Assembly (NCBI GenBank): GCA_022825595.1
Contig: JAJDWM010000603.1
Span: 1-33,589, forward strand
DNA from: Bryobacterales bacterium
GTDB taxonomy: Bacteria > Acidobacteriota > Terriglobia > Bryobacterales > UBA6623
Direction of reading: 5' to 3'
Length of the DNA stretch: 33,589 nucleotides
Positions within the stretch are counted from its first letter, which is position 1, and the number at the start of each line of letters is the position of its first letter. The notes beneath the pieces were generated by a model, which saw nothing but the letters and a program-made list of their open reading frames with translations, was not told where the DNA came from and ran no database searches. Below, piece by piece: positions 15,372-25,600 of the stretch. The translations under genes were made by a program, and so were the position numbers.

Positions 15372-18176
15372 ATGCGGAGAGGTCTGGACAGGAGCACGGC
15401 AGTAGTCGGGCTGGGCGCACTCCTTGCCGCAGCGCCCCTGACGCCGATTGCCGCGGCCACAGCGGAAGAGCACTTCGAACGCAGCGTCCGGCCGCTGCTG
15501 GAGGCCAAGTGTGCGGCCTGCCACGGGCCGGCCACTCTTATGGGTGGCTTGGACCTGACGAGCGCCTCGGGCCTAGCGCGCGGCGCGGATTCCGGACAGG
15601 TAGTGGTCCCGGGCCAGCCGGGTGACAGCCAACTGATCCTGGCCGTGGAATACGGGTCCGACATCAGGATGCCGCCCACGGGCAAGCTGCCAGCGCACGA
15701 GATCGCCGTCCTGCGAGATTGGATCCTGCAGGGCGCCATCTGGCCCGGCGGGCCGGATGCGCATGAGGCCGGGTCGCGGAGCACGCACTGGAGCTTCCAG
15801 CCGATTCGCGACGCCCGCCTGCCCGCCGTGAGAGCAAGGAGCTGGGTCAGGACGCCGGTCGATGCCTTCATCCTTGCCCGGCTCGAGAGCGAGGGTGTCC
15901 GACCGGCTCCCTCCGCGGGCAAGCTGGACTTGCTGCGGCGAGTGAAGTACGACCTGCACGGCCTGCCGCCCAGCCATGAGGAGACGCTCGCCTTCTTGGC
16001 AGACGACAGCCCGGACGCCTTCGAGCGGCTGGTGGACCGTCTGCTCGCTTCGCCGCGGTATGGAGAGAAGTGGGGACGCCACTGGCTGGACGTCGCACGC
16101 TACGCAGAATCCTCGGGGCTGGACGACGACATCAAGTTGCCGCACGTGTGGCGGTATCGCGATTATGTGATCGAGGCGTTCAACGAAGACCTGCCGTTCG
16201 ACCGATTCATCCTTGAACAGCTCGCCGGCGACCTGTTGCCCGCTGACCCGCCAAGCACCGTCAACCGGAGGGGCATCGTCGCAACGGGGTTCCTCGCCGT
16301 GGGGCCAAAGCCGCTCGTCCAGCAGGACAAGGTCCAGTTGCGCTACGACGTCGTGGACGAGCAGATCGATGCCGTCAGCAAGGCATTCCTTGGCCTCACC
16401 ATCGCCTGTGCCCGCTGCCATGACCACAAGTTCGACCCTATTTCGATCCGGGACTACTACTCGCTGGCGTCAATCTTCGCGAGCATCCGGAACTTTGAGG
16501 AAATCGACGTGCTCGTCTCGAAGGTGCACTTCGAGCCGCTCGTGCCCAGGGCCGAATACGAAACCTACAGAGAGAACGGCAAGAAGGTCGAGAACCGCGA
16601 GGAGTGGATCGAGGCCGCGGTGGAGCTCGCCGTGTACCGGGAAGTTGTCGAGGTGTCTGGCCCCCGGCTGGCCGAGTACATGCTGGCAGCCCGTAGAGTC
16701 TACGCCGACGGCGAGGACTGCGGAGCTGTCGCCGCGGAACATGGCATCAGCAGCCCTATGCTGCAGCGGTGGGTCGCATACTTGCGCCCGGCGGACGTGC
16801 TTCGCCTCTATCTGGGGCCTTGGTACGAGGCGCCTCTGGACCGGGCGGGACCCTTGGCGGAGTCCTACCAAGACCGGTTCCTTGGACGGGGCCGGGCCGA
16901 GATCGCCGTGCTGAAGTCTTGGCTCGAAGAAGCGGCCAAGGCCATCCGGGCCGACGAAGATCCCCCCGAGCGGGATCGATTCTCCGCCTCGGACGATCGG
17001 CTGTTCGCTGAAGTAGCGTTTCGGGCGGACCAGATGGGTGAAGGCGCCGCGGACATCGACGGTCCGTTCTCTGTGGCCAAGGGGGAGCGCGAGAATCTCC
17101 TGAGCGAAGGCGAGAGGAACTCAATCGAGGCGATGCGTCGGGAGATCGAGATTCTCAAGGCCAAGGCGCGACCGGAGCCAGACATGGCGTATGCCGTCAA
17201 GGAGGGCGAGAGCGTCGAGCAGCGCGTATTCCTTCGCGGGAGCTACCGCAGCCCGGGAGATCCCGTGCAGAAGGGCTTTCCGGCCATCCTGGCCGGCGAC
17301 AGCCCGCCCCGGATCACGGCAGGCAGCGGCCGGCCTGAGCTGGCCCGCTGGCTTGCGCAGCCCGCAAACCCACTCACGGCGCGGGTGGCTGTGAACCGGT
17401 TGTGGCTATGGCACTTCGGGCAGGGCCTCGTCCGGACGCCCAACAACTTCGGCATCCGCGGCCAGCCGCCGACGCACCCGGAACTGCTGGACTACCTGGC
17501 CCGACTCTTCATCGAGAGCGGCTGGTCTGTCAAGTCCGTGCACAGGATGATTCTGGCTTCCAGCACCTATCGCATGAGCGCCGACCCCGCCGAGGAAGCG
17601 CTTCGAGCCGACCCGGAGAACGCTCTGTGGTCCCGGTTCGGCCGAAGGCGGCTGACGGCGGAGGAAATGCGCGACTCGATGCTCGCAGTTGACGGAGCGA
17701 TCGACCTGACGGTCGGCGGCAGTGTCTCAAAGACCCTGGATTCGTATGGCTCGGAGGAACCCTTCTTCCACCCGGACCGCTCCCGTCGACGTACGGTCTA
17801 CATCCCGCTGTACCGGAACAAGCTCCCCCCGGACCTGACCCTGTTCGACTTCGCAAACTCGACGACGAGCGTTGGGCAGCGCTCGCAATCGACGATCGCG
17901 CCGCAAGGGCTGTACCTTATGAACAGCAGTTTTGTGGACGCGCGTGCCCGTGCCCTTGCCCGAAGCCTTCTGGCTGAGCCTGTCCCGTCCGATCGCGACC
18001 GGCTCGCCGCTGCGTACTGGGCCGTGCTCGCACGGCCCCCTTCCGAGGAGGAGGCGGAGCGCCTGGTGGCATTCCTGTCGCGCTACCCGCTTGACGGGAG
18101 CGAGGCACGCGTCACGGCTTGGACGGGGCTGTGCCGTGTCCTTCTCGCCTCCAACGCATTCCACTACCTGAACTGA
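15372..18176 (+). CDS. PSCyt1/DUF1549/DUF1553 cytochrome-type protein
   Basis: A secreted protein of 934 residues with the three-part architecture common in Planctomycetes, Verrucomicrobia and Acidobacteria. A signal peptide (hydrophobic 11-29) is followed by a PSCyt1 (planctomycete cytochrome c-like) domain with the heme-binding motif CAACH (47-51) and a possible Met ligand in 'DIRMPPTGKL'. DUF1549 follows (~155-365), ending in the conserved 'CARCHDHKFDPI' (Cys346, Cys349, His350), a second possible heme site. DUF1553 lies at ~650-915. The role is not established; a redox function at the cell surface, often near sugar or sulfatase genes, is the usual suggestion. The ATG fits the signal peptide, but the strong AAGGAGG lies 17 bases upstream, an unusually wide gap. 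The DUF1501 gene follows after 14 bases, the standard partner. Confidence 0.93.
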   Translation: MRRGLDRSTAVVGLGALLAAAPLTPIAAATAEEHFERSVRPLLEAKCAACHGPATLMGGLDLTSASGLARGADSGQVVVPGQPGDSQLILAVEYGSDIRMPPTGKLPAHEIAVLRDWILQGAIWPGGPDAHEAGSRSTHWSFQPIRDARLPAVRARSWVRTPVDAFILARLESEGVRPAPSAGKLDLLRRVKYDLHGLPPSHEETLAFLADDSPDAFERLVDRLLASPRYGEKWGRHWLDVARYAESSGLDDDIKLPHVWRYRDYVIEAFNEDLPFDRFILEQLAGDLLPADPPSTVNRRGIVATGFLAVGPKPLVQQDKVQLRYDVVDEQIDAVSKAFLGLTIACARCHDHKFDPISIRDYYSLASIFASIRNFEEIDVLVSKVHFEPLVPRAEYETYRENGKKVENREEWIEAAVELAVYREVVEVSGPRLAEYMLAARRVYADGEDCGAVAAEHGISSPMLQRWVAYLRPADVLRLYLGPWYEAPLDRAGPLAESYQDRFLGRGRAEIAVLKSWLEEAAKAIRADEDPPERDRFSASDDRLFAEVAFRADQMGEGAADIDGPFSVAKGERENLLSEGERNSIEAMRREIEILKAKARPEPDMAYAVKEGESVEQRVFLRGSYRSPGDPVQKGFPAILAGDSPPRITAGSGRPELARWLAQPANPLTARVAVNRLWLWHFGQGLVRTPNNFGIRGQPPTHPELLDYLARLFIESGWSVKSVHRMILASSTYRMSADPAEEALRADPENALWSRFGRRRLTAEEMRDSMLAVDGAIDLTVGGSVSKTLDSYGSEEPFFHPDRSRRRTVYIPLYRNKLPPDLTLFDFANSTTSVGQRSQSTIAPQGLYLMNSSFVDARARALARSLLAEPVPSDRDRLAAAYWAVLARPPSEEEAERLVAFLSRYPLDGSEARVTAWTGLCRVLLASNAFHYLN

Positions 18177-18190
18177 TCCGACTCGCAGCC

Positions 18191-19627
18191 ATGCCAACGA
18201 AGCCAAGCCCAATCGCGATGTCGCGACGCGCCATACTGCGGCGCTCGGCGCTGAGCTTCGGGATGTTGGGGCTGGCGGGAATGGCCGCTCTCCCGACGCG
18301 GCGCGGCGCGGCGAGCACAATCGAACCCCTGGCTCCCCGGGAGCCGCACTTCCCGGCGCGAGCGAAGCGGGTGATCTTCCTGTTCATGCACGGCGGCGTG
18401 TCGCACATCGACACCTTCGACCCCAAGCCGCGCCTGGACCGGGACGACGGAAAGCCGATGCCGATCGCGCTGGAACTGGCATTCTCGAGAAACCTCGGCA
18501 ACCTGATGCGGTCACCGTTCGAGTTCCGGCGCCATGGCGAGAGCGGCATCCCGGTCAGCAGCCTGTTCCCGAACGTCGCCGGTTGCGTGGACGACCTGTG
18601 CGTGATCCGCTCCATGGTCGGCGACGGGGTAGACCACGGCGGGGCGATGCTGCAGCTGCACACCGGCTCCTTCACCTTCACCAGGCCCAGCGTGGGGTCG
18701 TGGGTGCTATACGGGCTAGGCACGGAGAACCGAAACCTGCCCGGCTTCGTGACCATCAAGCCGACCCTGTGGCACGGCGGCGCCAAGAACTGGGGGTCGG
18801 CGTTCCTGCCGGGCTCCTATCAGGGAACGCCCATCGGCAACTCGGCCGCCAGCCTGGACGAGCTCCGCAAGGCGCCCATCGAGCACCTCGCGAACACGAC
18901 GCGCACCCCGGAGCAGCAGCGGTATGAACTTGAGATGCTCGCTGAAGTCAATAGGCTCCACAGCCTCGACAAGCGGCACGATCCCAGTCTTGAGGCGCGA
19001 ATCCAGTCCATGGAACTCGCGTTCCGGATGCAGATGGAGGCGCCCGAGGCCTTGTCGGTGGAGGGCGAGTCGGAAGCCACAAAGAAGCTCTACGGGATCG
19101 ATGAAGAAGTGACCCGGGACTTCGGGTGGCAGTGCCTGCTGGCCCGAAGGCTGGCCGAGCGGGGAGTGCGCTTCATTCAGTGCTCGCACTCCGGCTTCGA
19201 GGAGAAGTGGGACCACCACAACGCGGTTGCGCGCCGGCACTATGCGAGCGCGCGCGAAGTGGACAAGCCCATAGCCGGCCTACTGAGGGATCTCAAGACG
19301 CGTGGCATGCTCGGCGAGACGCTGGTCATTTGGGCCGGGGAGTTCGGCCGAACGCCGTTCACCGACCAAGGAGACGGGCGGGATCACAACCCGTACGGCT
19401 TCACGATCTGGATGGCTGGCGGAGGCTTGAGGCCGGGGACGGTCTACGGGGCCACGGACGAGTTCGGCTACCACGCCGTCGAGAACCGCATGCACATCCA
19501 CGACCTGCACGCGACCGTGCTGCACCTGATGGGGCTGGACCACACCAAGCTGACGTACCGCTTCGACGGGCGGGACTTCCGGCTCACCGACGTGCATGGC
19601 AGAGTGGCTGAGAACATCTTGGCCTGA
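18191..19627 (+). CDS. DUF1501 protein, Tat-exported, sulfatase-like fold
   Basis: A protein of 478 residues from the ATG at 18191; a second ATG at 18218 is also possible. The N-terminus carries a twin-arginine signal (SRRAILRRSALSFGMLGLAG), so export in folded form is likely. The mature part starts with 'RVIFLFMHGGVSHIDTFDPK', typical of DUF1501, a family related to the alkaline phosphatase/sulfatase fold. Later blocks 'QCSHSGFEEKWDHHN', 'VIWAGEFGRTP' and 'GRDHNPYGFTIWMAGGG' hold conserved Asp/His residues that could bind metals. It lies 14 bases after the DUF1549/DUF1553 gene and is surely its operon partner, as in many relatives. No biochemical activity is established for this pair. Confidence 0.94.
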   Translation: MPTKPSPIAMSRRAILRRSALSFGMLGLAGMAALPTRRGAASTIEPLAPREPHFPARAKRVIFLFMHGGVSHIDTFDPKPRLDRDDGKPMPIALELAFSRNLGNLMRSPFEFRRHGESGIPVSSLFPNVAGCVDDLCVIRSMVGDGVDHGGAMLQLHTGSFTFTRPSVGSWVLYGLGTENRNLPGFVTIKPTLWHGGAKNWGSAFLPGSYQGTPIGNSAASLDELRKAPIEHLANTTRTPEQQRYELEMLAEVNRLHSLDKRHDPSLEARIQSMELAFRMQMEAPEALSVEGESEATKKLYGIDEEVTRDFGWQCLLARRLAERGVRFIQCSHSGFEEKWDHHNAVARRHYASAREVDKPIAGLLRDLKTRGMLGETLVIWAGEFGRTPFTDQGDGRDHNPYGFTIWMAGGGLRPGTVYGATDEFGYHAVENRMHIHDLHATVLHLMGLDHTKLTYRFDGRDFRLTDVHGRVAENILA

Positions 19628-20236
19628 GCGACGGCGGGCGTACGGGGTCACGTTGCCGAGGAAGGGAAGTCAGCAGCTGACCCGAAGACTGCCTGGAGCA
19701 GCTTCACCGGGACGGCCGGACTCGAGCGAACAGCCAATCCGCCGATCCGGACGACCGGGGTCGTCTTGTGGCGCGATGGCCGTAGATTGCGCCGACCGGC
19801 CGCTGAGCCAGACGCGTGATGGGGGCGGGACATTCGCAACACGGGGCGGTGGCGGCTAGCACACATTACTGAGCGGAGAGTGGCTTCGGACTTGGAGCGG
19901 CGCACTGTGACGGTCGCGCCACAACAGCAGGATCTCCGGAAGTCGGTCACCGCTGCTGGGATGCGCCCATCATCACGCGGGCAAGCTTCTTGCGATCCAA
20001 TGCCGGCATAACTTACGTTCCGCGCCCCGTCGTAGTCCACGGCATCCCGACCGATGCACCCGCGGAGAATCGTGAGCCTAGGGTGCGGTGGGTTCCCTGC
20101 CTCAAGCAAGCGGCCACTCTTGCTGCGGTGGGCTCATTCCTGCCCCGCCACCCAATTTGGTCGCCACTGCTGCTGGGATCAACGTTCCCGGCAGGCACCC
20201 GGCGCGATCCTCTCTGTCCTAGGACCCAAGCGCCGC
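19628..20236. other. Intergenic region with short palindromes
   Basis: About 610 bases without a supported gene between the DUF1501 gene and the promoter region of the TPR gene. It contains a 6-1-6 palindrome GTCAGCAGCTGAC (19669-19681) 42 bases after the DUF1501 stop, and GACGAC-CGGG-GTCGTC (19750-19765), a 6-bp stem with a tetraloop that might end the upstream transcript. The TPR frame is open leftwards to 19990, but that part has no family resemblance. Confidence 0.45.
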
Positions 20237-20259
20237 TGATACACTTCAAATCTGAAGTG
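20237..20259 (+). promoter_or_regulatory. Extended -10-like element overlapping a hairpin before the TPR gene
   Basis: TG-A-TACACT (20237-20245) resembles an extended -10 element. It overlaps a perfect inverted repeat with 7-bp arms, CACTTCA (20242-20248), AATC, TGAAGTG (20253-20259), whose last three bases are the proposed GTG start codon. A start point about 7 bases after the -10 would give a nearly leaderless message, and a protein bound to the repeat would block it. Seen by eye only. Confidence 0.35.
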
Positions 20260-21492
20260 CACAGGCTCGCCACAGTGAAGGCCTCCCTGCTTCTGGTCGC
20301 GGCACTGTCGGCCAACGACCTGCGAGAAGCGGCCGAAGCTCTGGGACGGAATGACTTCGCCGGGGCAGTGCCGCACCTTCGCGCGGCGCTTGCGGATGAT
20401 CCCGAGAACGTCAACGCGCGGTTCAACCTGGCATACGCGCTGCAGTCGACCGGAGACGAGGACGGCGCGATAGAGCAGTACTCGCTTATCGCTAGCCGCC
20501 AGCCGGATCTGCTGGAGGCCCGGCAGAATCTGGCAACCTTGCTGATGCAGGCAGGCCGTTTCGGCGAGGCGGCGGACGAGTACGGCGCCATAGCCGCGGG
20601 CAGTCCGGACGACCCGGCCCCGCGCATGCTCGCAGCAATGGCGACGGAGCGGACGGGCCCTCCCGAGGCTGTGGTGGAGGCCTACCGCCGCGTCCTAGAG
20701 CTGGACCCCAGCAGCTTGGATGCGCGCCTCGGCTTGGCGAGGTCGCTTGAGGCGTCGGGAATGCTCCTCGAAGCTGTCGAGGAATACCTGCGGATCGCTG
20801 ACTCGACACCGCATGCGGATCAGCCCCTGCTGAACCTGGCGGAGCGACTCGAGGAGTCCGGCCAGCGGGACACCGCGCTCGACATTTATCGGCGCCATGC
20901 CTCGATGAACCCTGAGGATCCAGCAGTTCAGGAGGATCTCGGACTCCTGCTGCTGGAGGAAGGCGCGACCGGCGAGGCTATTGGTTTCCTCGAGCGGTCG
21001 GTGAAGGCGGATCCCACGGGCCGCAGGCACTCTGCCCTTGCAGAGGCTTACCGCCGCTCGAGGTGCCCGGATGCGGCGCACGAACAGCTCCGCCTGGCCG
21101 CCGAGGCCGATCCGGGGAACGCCTCCGGACGGCTGCGCTACGGCAGTTCCCTGCTCCAGCGGCAAGAGTTCGAAGGCGCGGCCCGCGAGTACCTGGCGGC
21201 CGCAGAGGCGGACCGAACTCAGCCGGAGGCCTGGAACGGGCTGGCCTTCGCCATGTACCGCCTGAACAACTTCCCTGCCGCACTTCGCGCACTCTCCGAA
21301 TCAGCCAAGCTGATTCCGCCTTCGGCCGCCAGCGTGTACCTGAGGGCAATCTGCCAGGACAACCTGCAGATGTACGAGGAGGCCCGAGACAGCTACCGGG
21401 CGTTCTTGGCCATGCAGCCGGGAATGGAGGACGAGGTCTGGAAGGCCACCCAGCGGCTGCAGACGATCGAGAAGGTCCTGAGAAAGCGGTGA
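20257..21492 (+). CDS. Exported tetratricopeptide-repeat protein
   Basis: A protein of 411 residues from the GTG at 20257, which gives a normal signal peptide (MHRLATVKASLLLVAALSA, then cleavage). A GTG at 20275 would leave a signal of only 13 residues. The mature protein is almost entirely TPR: about ten or eleven repeats of ~34 residues such as 'ARFNLAYALQSTGDEDGAIE' and 'WNGLAFAMYRLNNFPAALRA', forming a helical superhelix for protein contacts. No catalytic domain is seen. It begins a string of three exported proteins: the next ATG overlaps its TGA stop by one base (21492), so translation is coupled. Role unknown; a scaffold in the periplasm is a fair inference. Confidence 0.85.
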   Translation: MHRLATVKASLLLVAALSANDLREAAEALGRNDFAGAVPHLRAALADDPENVNARFNLAYALQSTGDEDGAIEQYSLIASRQPDLLEARQNLATLLMQAGRFGEAADEYGAIAAGSPDDPAPRMLAAMATERTGPPEAVVEAYRRVLELDPSSLDARLGLARSLEASGMLLEAVEEYLRIADSTPHADQPLLNLAERLEESGQRDTALDIYRRHASMNPEDPAVQEDLGLLLLEEGATGEAIGFLERSVKADPTGRRHSALAEAYRRSRCPDAAHEQLRLAAEADPGNASGRLRYGSSLLQRQEFEGAAREYLAAAEADRTQPEAWNGLAFAMYRLNNFPAALRALSESAKLIPPSAASVYLRAICQDNLQMYEEARDSYRAFLAMQPGMEDEVWKATQRLQTIEKVLRKR

Positions 21493-21941
21493 TGCGGGGA
21501 ATTCGCCTGATCGCGTTGGCGGCCATCGTTATCGCCAACTGGCCCTCTGCAGCCCAAGAGTCCGGCCTCGAACAAATCACGGCCATACAGGAGATGACTC
21601 AGCGGGCACGGAAGGCGCTGGACTTCGCGGCAGCGCGCCTCGAGGCTGCGGCGAAGGCTTACGGGGCCGACGAGGTCGAGCCCGGCCGAAAGGCCTTGGA
21701 TGAGGTCGGAGCGGCCGTCGAACTGGCGGTTCAGTCGCTAGAGGCTACCGGCAAGCATCCCAGGCGCAATCCGCGCCACTTCAAGAATGCGGAGATCCGG
21801 ACTCGGAGGCTGCTCCGGCAGATCCGCCAGCTGCGCCAGAGTGCCCATATGGCCGACCATCCCGACATCGACCGCCTGATCGAGCGTGTCGAGGAGGGGA
21901 ACAGCAAGCTTCTGCTTGGAATCATGAGCCCGAAGGGCTAG
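21492..21941 (+). CDS. Small exported helical protein, unknown function
   Basis: A protein of 149 residues. The signal peptide (hydrophobic 'LIALAAIVIANWPSAAQ') is followed by a mature part of ~128 residues rich in Ala, Arg, Glu and Leu with predicted long helices ('KALDFAAARLEAAAKAYG', 'RTRRLLRQIRQLRQSAHMA'), probably a helical bundle or coiled coil. Its ATG overlaps the stop of the TPR gene (ATGA arrangement reading TGATG), and the next gene starts 12 bases after its stop. I do not recognise a family. The order and coupling suggest that it works with the TPR protein, possibly as its binding partner. Confidence 0.75.
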   Translation: MRGIRLIALAAIVIANWPSAAQESGLEQITAIQEMTQRARKALDFAAARLEAAAKAYGADEVEPGRKALDEVGAAVELAVQSLEATGKHPRRNPRHFKNAEIRTRRLLRQIRQLRQSAHMADHPDIDRLIERVEEGNSKLLLGIMSPKG

Positions 21942-21952
21942 AGTGAGGGGGC

Positions 21953-22618
21953 ATGCGACTCGGACTGCTTGTGTTGGCGATGGTTTGGGCCGCCGGTGCG
22001 GCTTCAGGCCAAGAGCTGCCCGGGAGCCGCGAGTTCCTCACGGACTACGAGATCGACGTCCTGCGCGAGAGGCAGGACATCAAGCTAAGGCTGGAGGCCT
22101 ATTCGAAGTTCGCGGCGCTGCGACTCGAGCTTGTGGAACAGCTGCTGGCAAAGCCCGAGCCGGGCCGCGGTGCCAAGGTCCACCGCTCCCTGTCTGAGTA
22201 CAGTTCAATCATCGAGGCCATCGATGACGTCATCGACGATGCGCTGCTGCGCAATCGGGATGTGAGCAAGGCTCTCAGCGGAGTGCTGGAGGCCGAGCAG
22301 CGATTTGCGGCCCGGCTGGCGAGGATTGCAGGCGAGCCGCAGGACGACGCCTGGCGCTACCAGTTTGTGCTTGAGGACGCAATCGACATCACGCGGGACA
22401 GCGCAGAGCTGCTCGCCGAGGATCTCGGAGCCCGCAAGGGGAAGCTCTTGGTCGACGAAGAGCAGCAGCGTCGCCGCAACCTTGAGAGCATGGCGCCCGA
22501 GCGGCGCAAGGAAGAGCAGCGAGCTGCCCAGAAAGAAGCCGACGAAGAGGCCGAACGCGATCGCAAGCGCCCCTCCTTGCTGCGGCCCGGCGAGAAGCTG
22601 GGCTCCAAGGGGCGCTAG
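21953..22618 (+). CDS. Exported helical protein with charged C-terminus, unknown function
   Basis: A protein of 221 residues. The signal peptide (LLVLAMVWAAGAASG, cleavage near Gln20) precedes a mainly helical mature region. The last ~55 residues are very highly charged ('RRKEEQRAAQKEADEEAERD'), a likely coiled coil or extended helix. GAGGGG (21945-21950) lies just before the ATG. It is the third gene of the TPR string, and its stop is only 7 bases from the stop of the S8 protease on the other strand. No family is recognised; similar helical exported proteins beside TPR genes may form one envelope complex (inference). Confidence 0.75.
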   Translation: MRLGLLVLAMVWAAGAASGQELPGSREFLTDYEIDVLRERQDIKLRLEAYSKFAALRLELVEQLLAKPEPGRGAKVHRSLSEYSSIIEAIDDVIDDALLRNRDVSKALSGVLEAEQRFAARLARIAGEPQDDAWRYQFVLEDAIDITRDSAELLAEDLGARKGKLLVDEEQQRRRNLESMAPERRKEEQRAAQKEADEEAERDRKRPSLLRPGEKLGSKGR

Positions 22619-22625
22619 GCAGCGA

Positions 22626-25600
22626 TCAGCGCACCGGCACGGTGCCCGGCTCGGTGGGGATTCCGCCGATCGAGACAACCACGTCGGCGATCCCCGGCCG
22701 CACTCCTGACGGCACGGTTGCCTCGACGAATGTCAGCCCCGTCACACCGGGAAAGCTGCCGTCAAAGGTGACGGTTGCGGGCAGCCCGTCGATGCTGACT
22801 GCCACGTCGTTGGCCAGTTCGACGCTCTCTTCGAACGCATCTCCGCTCGCCAGCGGCTCGGCGAACGGGCCAGTGCCGGTCAGCTGCAGGAGGATGGTAT
22901 CCCCCGCCGAGGCGGGCTGGCCCGTAGTCACGGGACTGCCGTCGGCATGCCACGCCGAAGTCCAGCCAGCGCCGTCCGGCACCGAGTAGAGCTCCGGAGA
23001 AATGTCCGCCAGCTCTAGCACGACAGGCTCTGACCAGGACTGGTCTCCGAATCGGTCTGTGAGACGGACCTTGACGTAAGCGAAGTTCAGCCCGGCCAAC
23101 TCCCACGGGATCTGCACGCCCACCTCCTCTGGACCCACGTAGAAGACCCGGCCCGGTTCGCTGATTCCGGCCTCGGGAAAGTCGAAGCTGACGCTGAGGG
23201 CCTTCAGGGTCACCGGCAGAGGGGCCGCGGGGGCCTCGCCCCAGAACTCGCTGAACGCTCCGCCGAATATAGTCGCGAGCGAGCCCGGCGCCAACGGTCG
23301 CGCGTCGAGCAGGGTTGCGCTGTTGTAGATGCCGTCAATGCGCGGGCGCTCGCGTTCCGCGTAGAAGGTGAACGGCAGCTCGACCCCTCCGGCCACGACA
23401 ACCGCTTCGTGCGGGCCGCGAGAGGGCCCGAACTCCACGACGGCCTCCGCGACGCCATGACGGTCGGTCCGACCGGTGGCGCTCAGGACAGTGACCTCTC
23501 CGGAGGGCAGACGCACCTCCACCGGCGCGTCGGCCACGCCGACACCAAAGCGGTCCACGAAGCGGGCGGACACGCGGCGACGCGAGACCTCCCCCTGAAA
23601 CGCGCGTGTGCTGCCCGGCCCTGTCGCGAATGCTGTATGGGGCACGTTGTCACCGACCAAGTACAGGTAGGGGACCCGCACTTCGCCGAGTTCGCCGACG
23701 GCCCGCACAGCCACGTGGCCCTCATACGAGCCGGGAAGCGGGCGGAGGCCCTCCAATGAGACGCGGATGGCTCGGTACTGGTCCGGCTCAAGCCAAAGCA
23801 CGATCCGGCTGCGGCCTTCTAGCGTCACCGCTGCCCGCCGATCGTTGTCCCGCGGCACGACCTCAAGCTCGTAGCTGCGGGCCACGGGGGCGCGGTTTGT
23901 CACGTAGATCTCCTGCCAGACGGGCAAGGTGCGACCGGAGAGCATCCCGAATCCCACGGTGGCTGGCTCCACGGTCGCGATCGGTTCCAAGGCGGCCGCC
24001 ACATCGAGCAGGCCAGCGCCGACGGCTGCCGCGCGTGCCGGCTCGCCATCCTCCACGATCTCCGCACTGGCGGTGTTGATGAGCGCCGACGCCACCTCCC
24101 GTGAAGTTAGGGCCGGGTGCCGCTGCCAGACGAGGGCGGCCGCGCCCGCCACAGCTGGTGCAGCCGCGCTTGTGCCCGTGACGCGCCGGAACTCGCTTGG
24201 GTTGAAACCCCCGATCCGCTCGTACTGGAAGGCGCCGGCCGTGTACACGTCGAGCCCGGGAGCTGCAATGTCCGGCTTGAGGTTCAGTCCGGGGCTAGGG
24301 CCTCTGGAACTGAAGGCCGCCGGAGAGCGCCAAGGCCGGGCCGAGCGCAGGGGCGTCGGATCCATAGCCAGGAGAACCTCCCCCTCCGCACCGGCCTCCT
24401 GCACCAGTGCCTCGATCACCGCGCCACTCTCCGCGCTGACGAAGTAGGCCGGAATGTCCGTGTCGCGCAGGGCAGACATCTCAACCAGGTCCTGCATTGG
24501 CTGGTCGTCGTACACGACCAGGCCTGCCGCGCCTGCGGCAGCCGCGTTCTCAGCCTTGTCGGCGAACCAGCACCCGCCCCGGCGGGCGACAAGAATGGCG
24601 CCATCAAGCTCGGCACCCTCGAATGACGCGCAAGCCTGCGCGTCGCCCAGCGAAGCAGCGAGCCTGGCCGGAGCCCGCAGGCTATCGTCCAGCCCGGGCC
24701 CGGATCCGGACAGGGCGGGGAGAGTGCGCCTGGCGATGCGCACCGACTCGTGCAGCCGCACAGGGTTGGCGGTCGCCGCCACGGCGATGACATCTGGCGC
24801 GACGGCCGGCGTCGACACCGTCGCCCTAGCCGGCTGCAGGCCCCCTGCGATCCGGCCGTCGTTGCCAGCCGCCGCGACAACGACCCGGCCGAAGTCCACG
24901 ACGGCGCTCTGCGCGGCCGCGGCCAAGGGATCGCAGAGTACGTCTGGCGGCTGTCCGCAGCCGCGCCCGGAGGCGTTCCAAGGAGAGTCGGCCACGTGCC
25001 CCAAGCTCAGGTTGAGGATGTCCATCCCGTCAACGACCGCGTCGTCGATGGCCGCGATGACCGCCTGTGAACTGGCCGCCGGAACCAAACCCGGCGTGCC
25101 CGATACCTTATAGATCCCCAGATAGGCCTTGGGGGCGATGCCGCTGACCGGGCCTGCGGGTGATTCCACCCGGCCTCCCGCGGCGATCATCGCCACGGCC
25201 GTGCCGTGGCCGCTGAAGTCCCATGCGGAGGAGTCGTCCGGGGAGGACGTTGCCGGAGCCCGGGTGTTCTGCAGGTGCTGGTAGGTCCGAATCGCCACCA
25301 CCTTCGAATTCGCCAGCGCTATGTCCGCTGGGCGACCCTTGGGAAACCCCGCGAGCGGTGCCAGGGAATCGTCGGAGAAGGCCGGATGCAGGAAGTCTAG
25401 GCCCGAGTCGATGACGGCGATGCTGATTCCCTCGCCGGTGGCCCCGACCTCCGCGGCTTGGGAACGGGCCTCCATCAGGCGCACGGCCTCCTCTACGCCG
25501 ATCAGGCCCAGCGCCACTTCCCGGCTCGCGACTACACGTTTGACCCCGGGGATCCCCAGGAAGGACTCGGCCTGCTGCTCGTCGGCACGCACGAACACGG

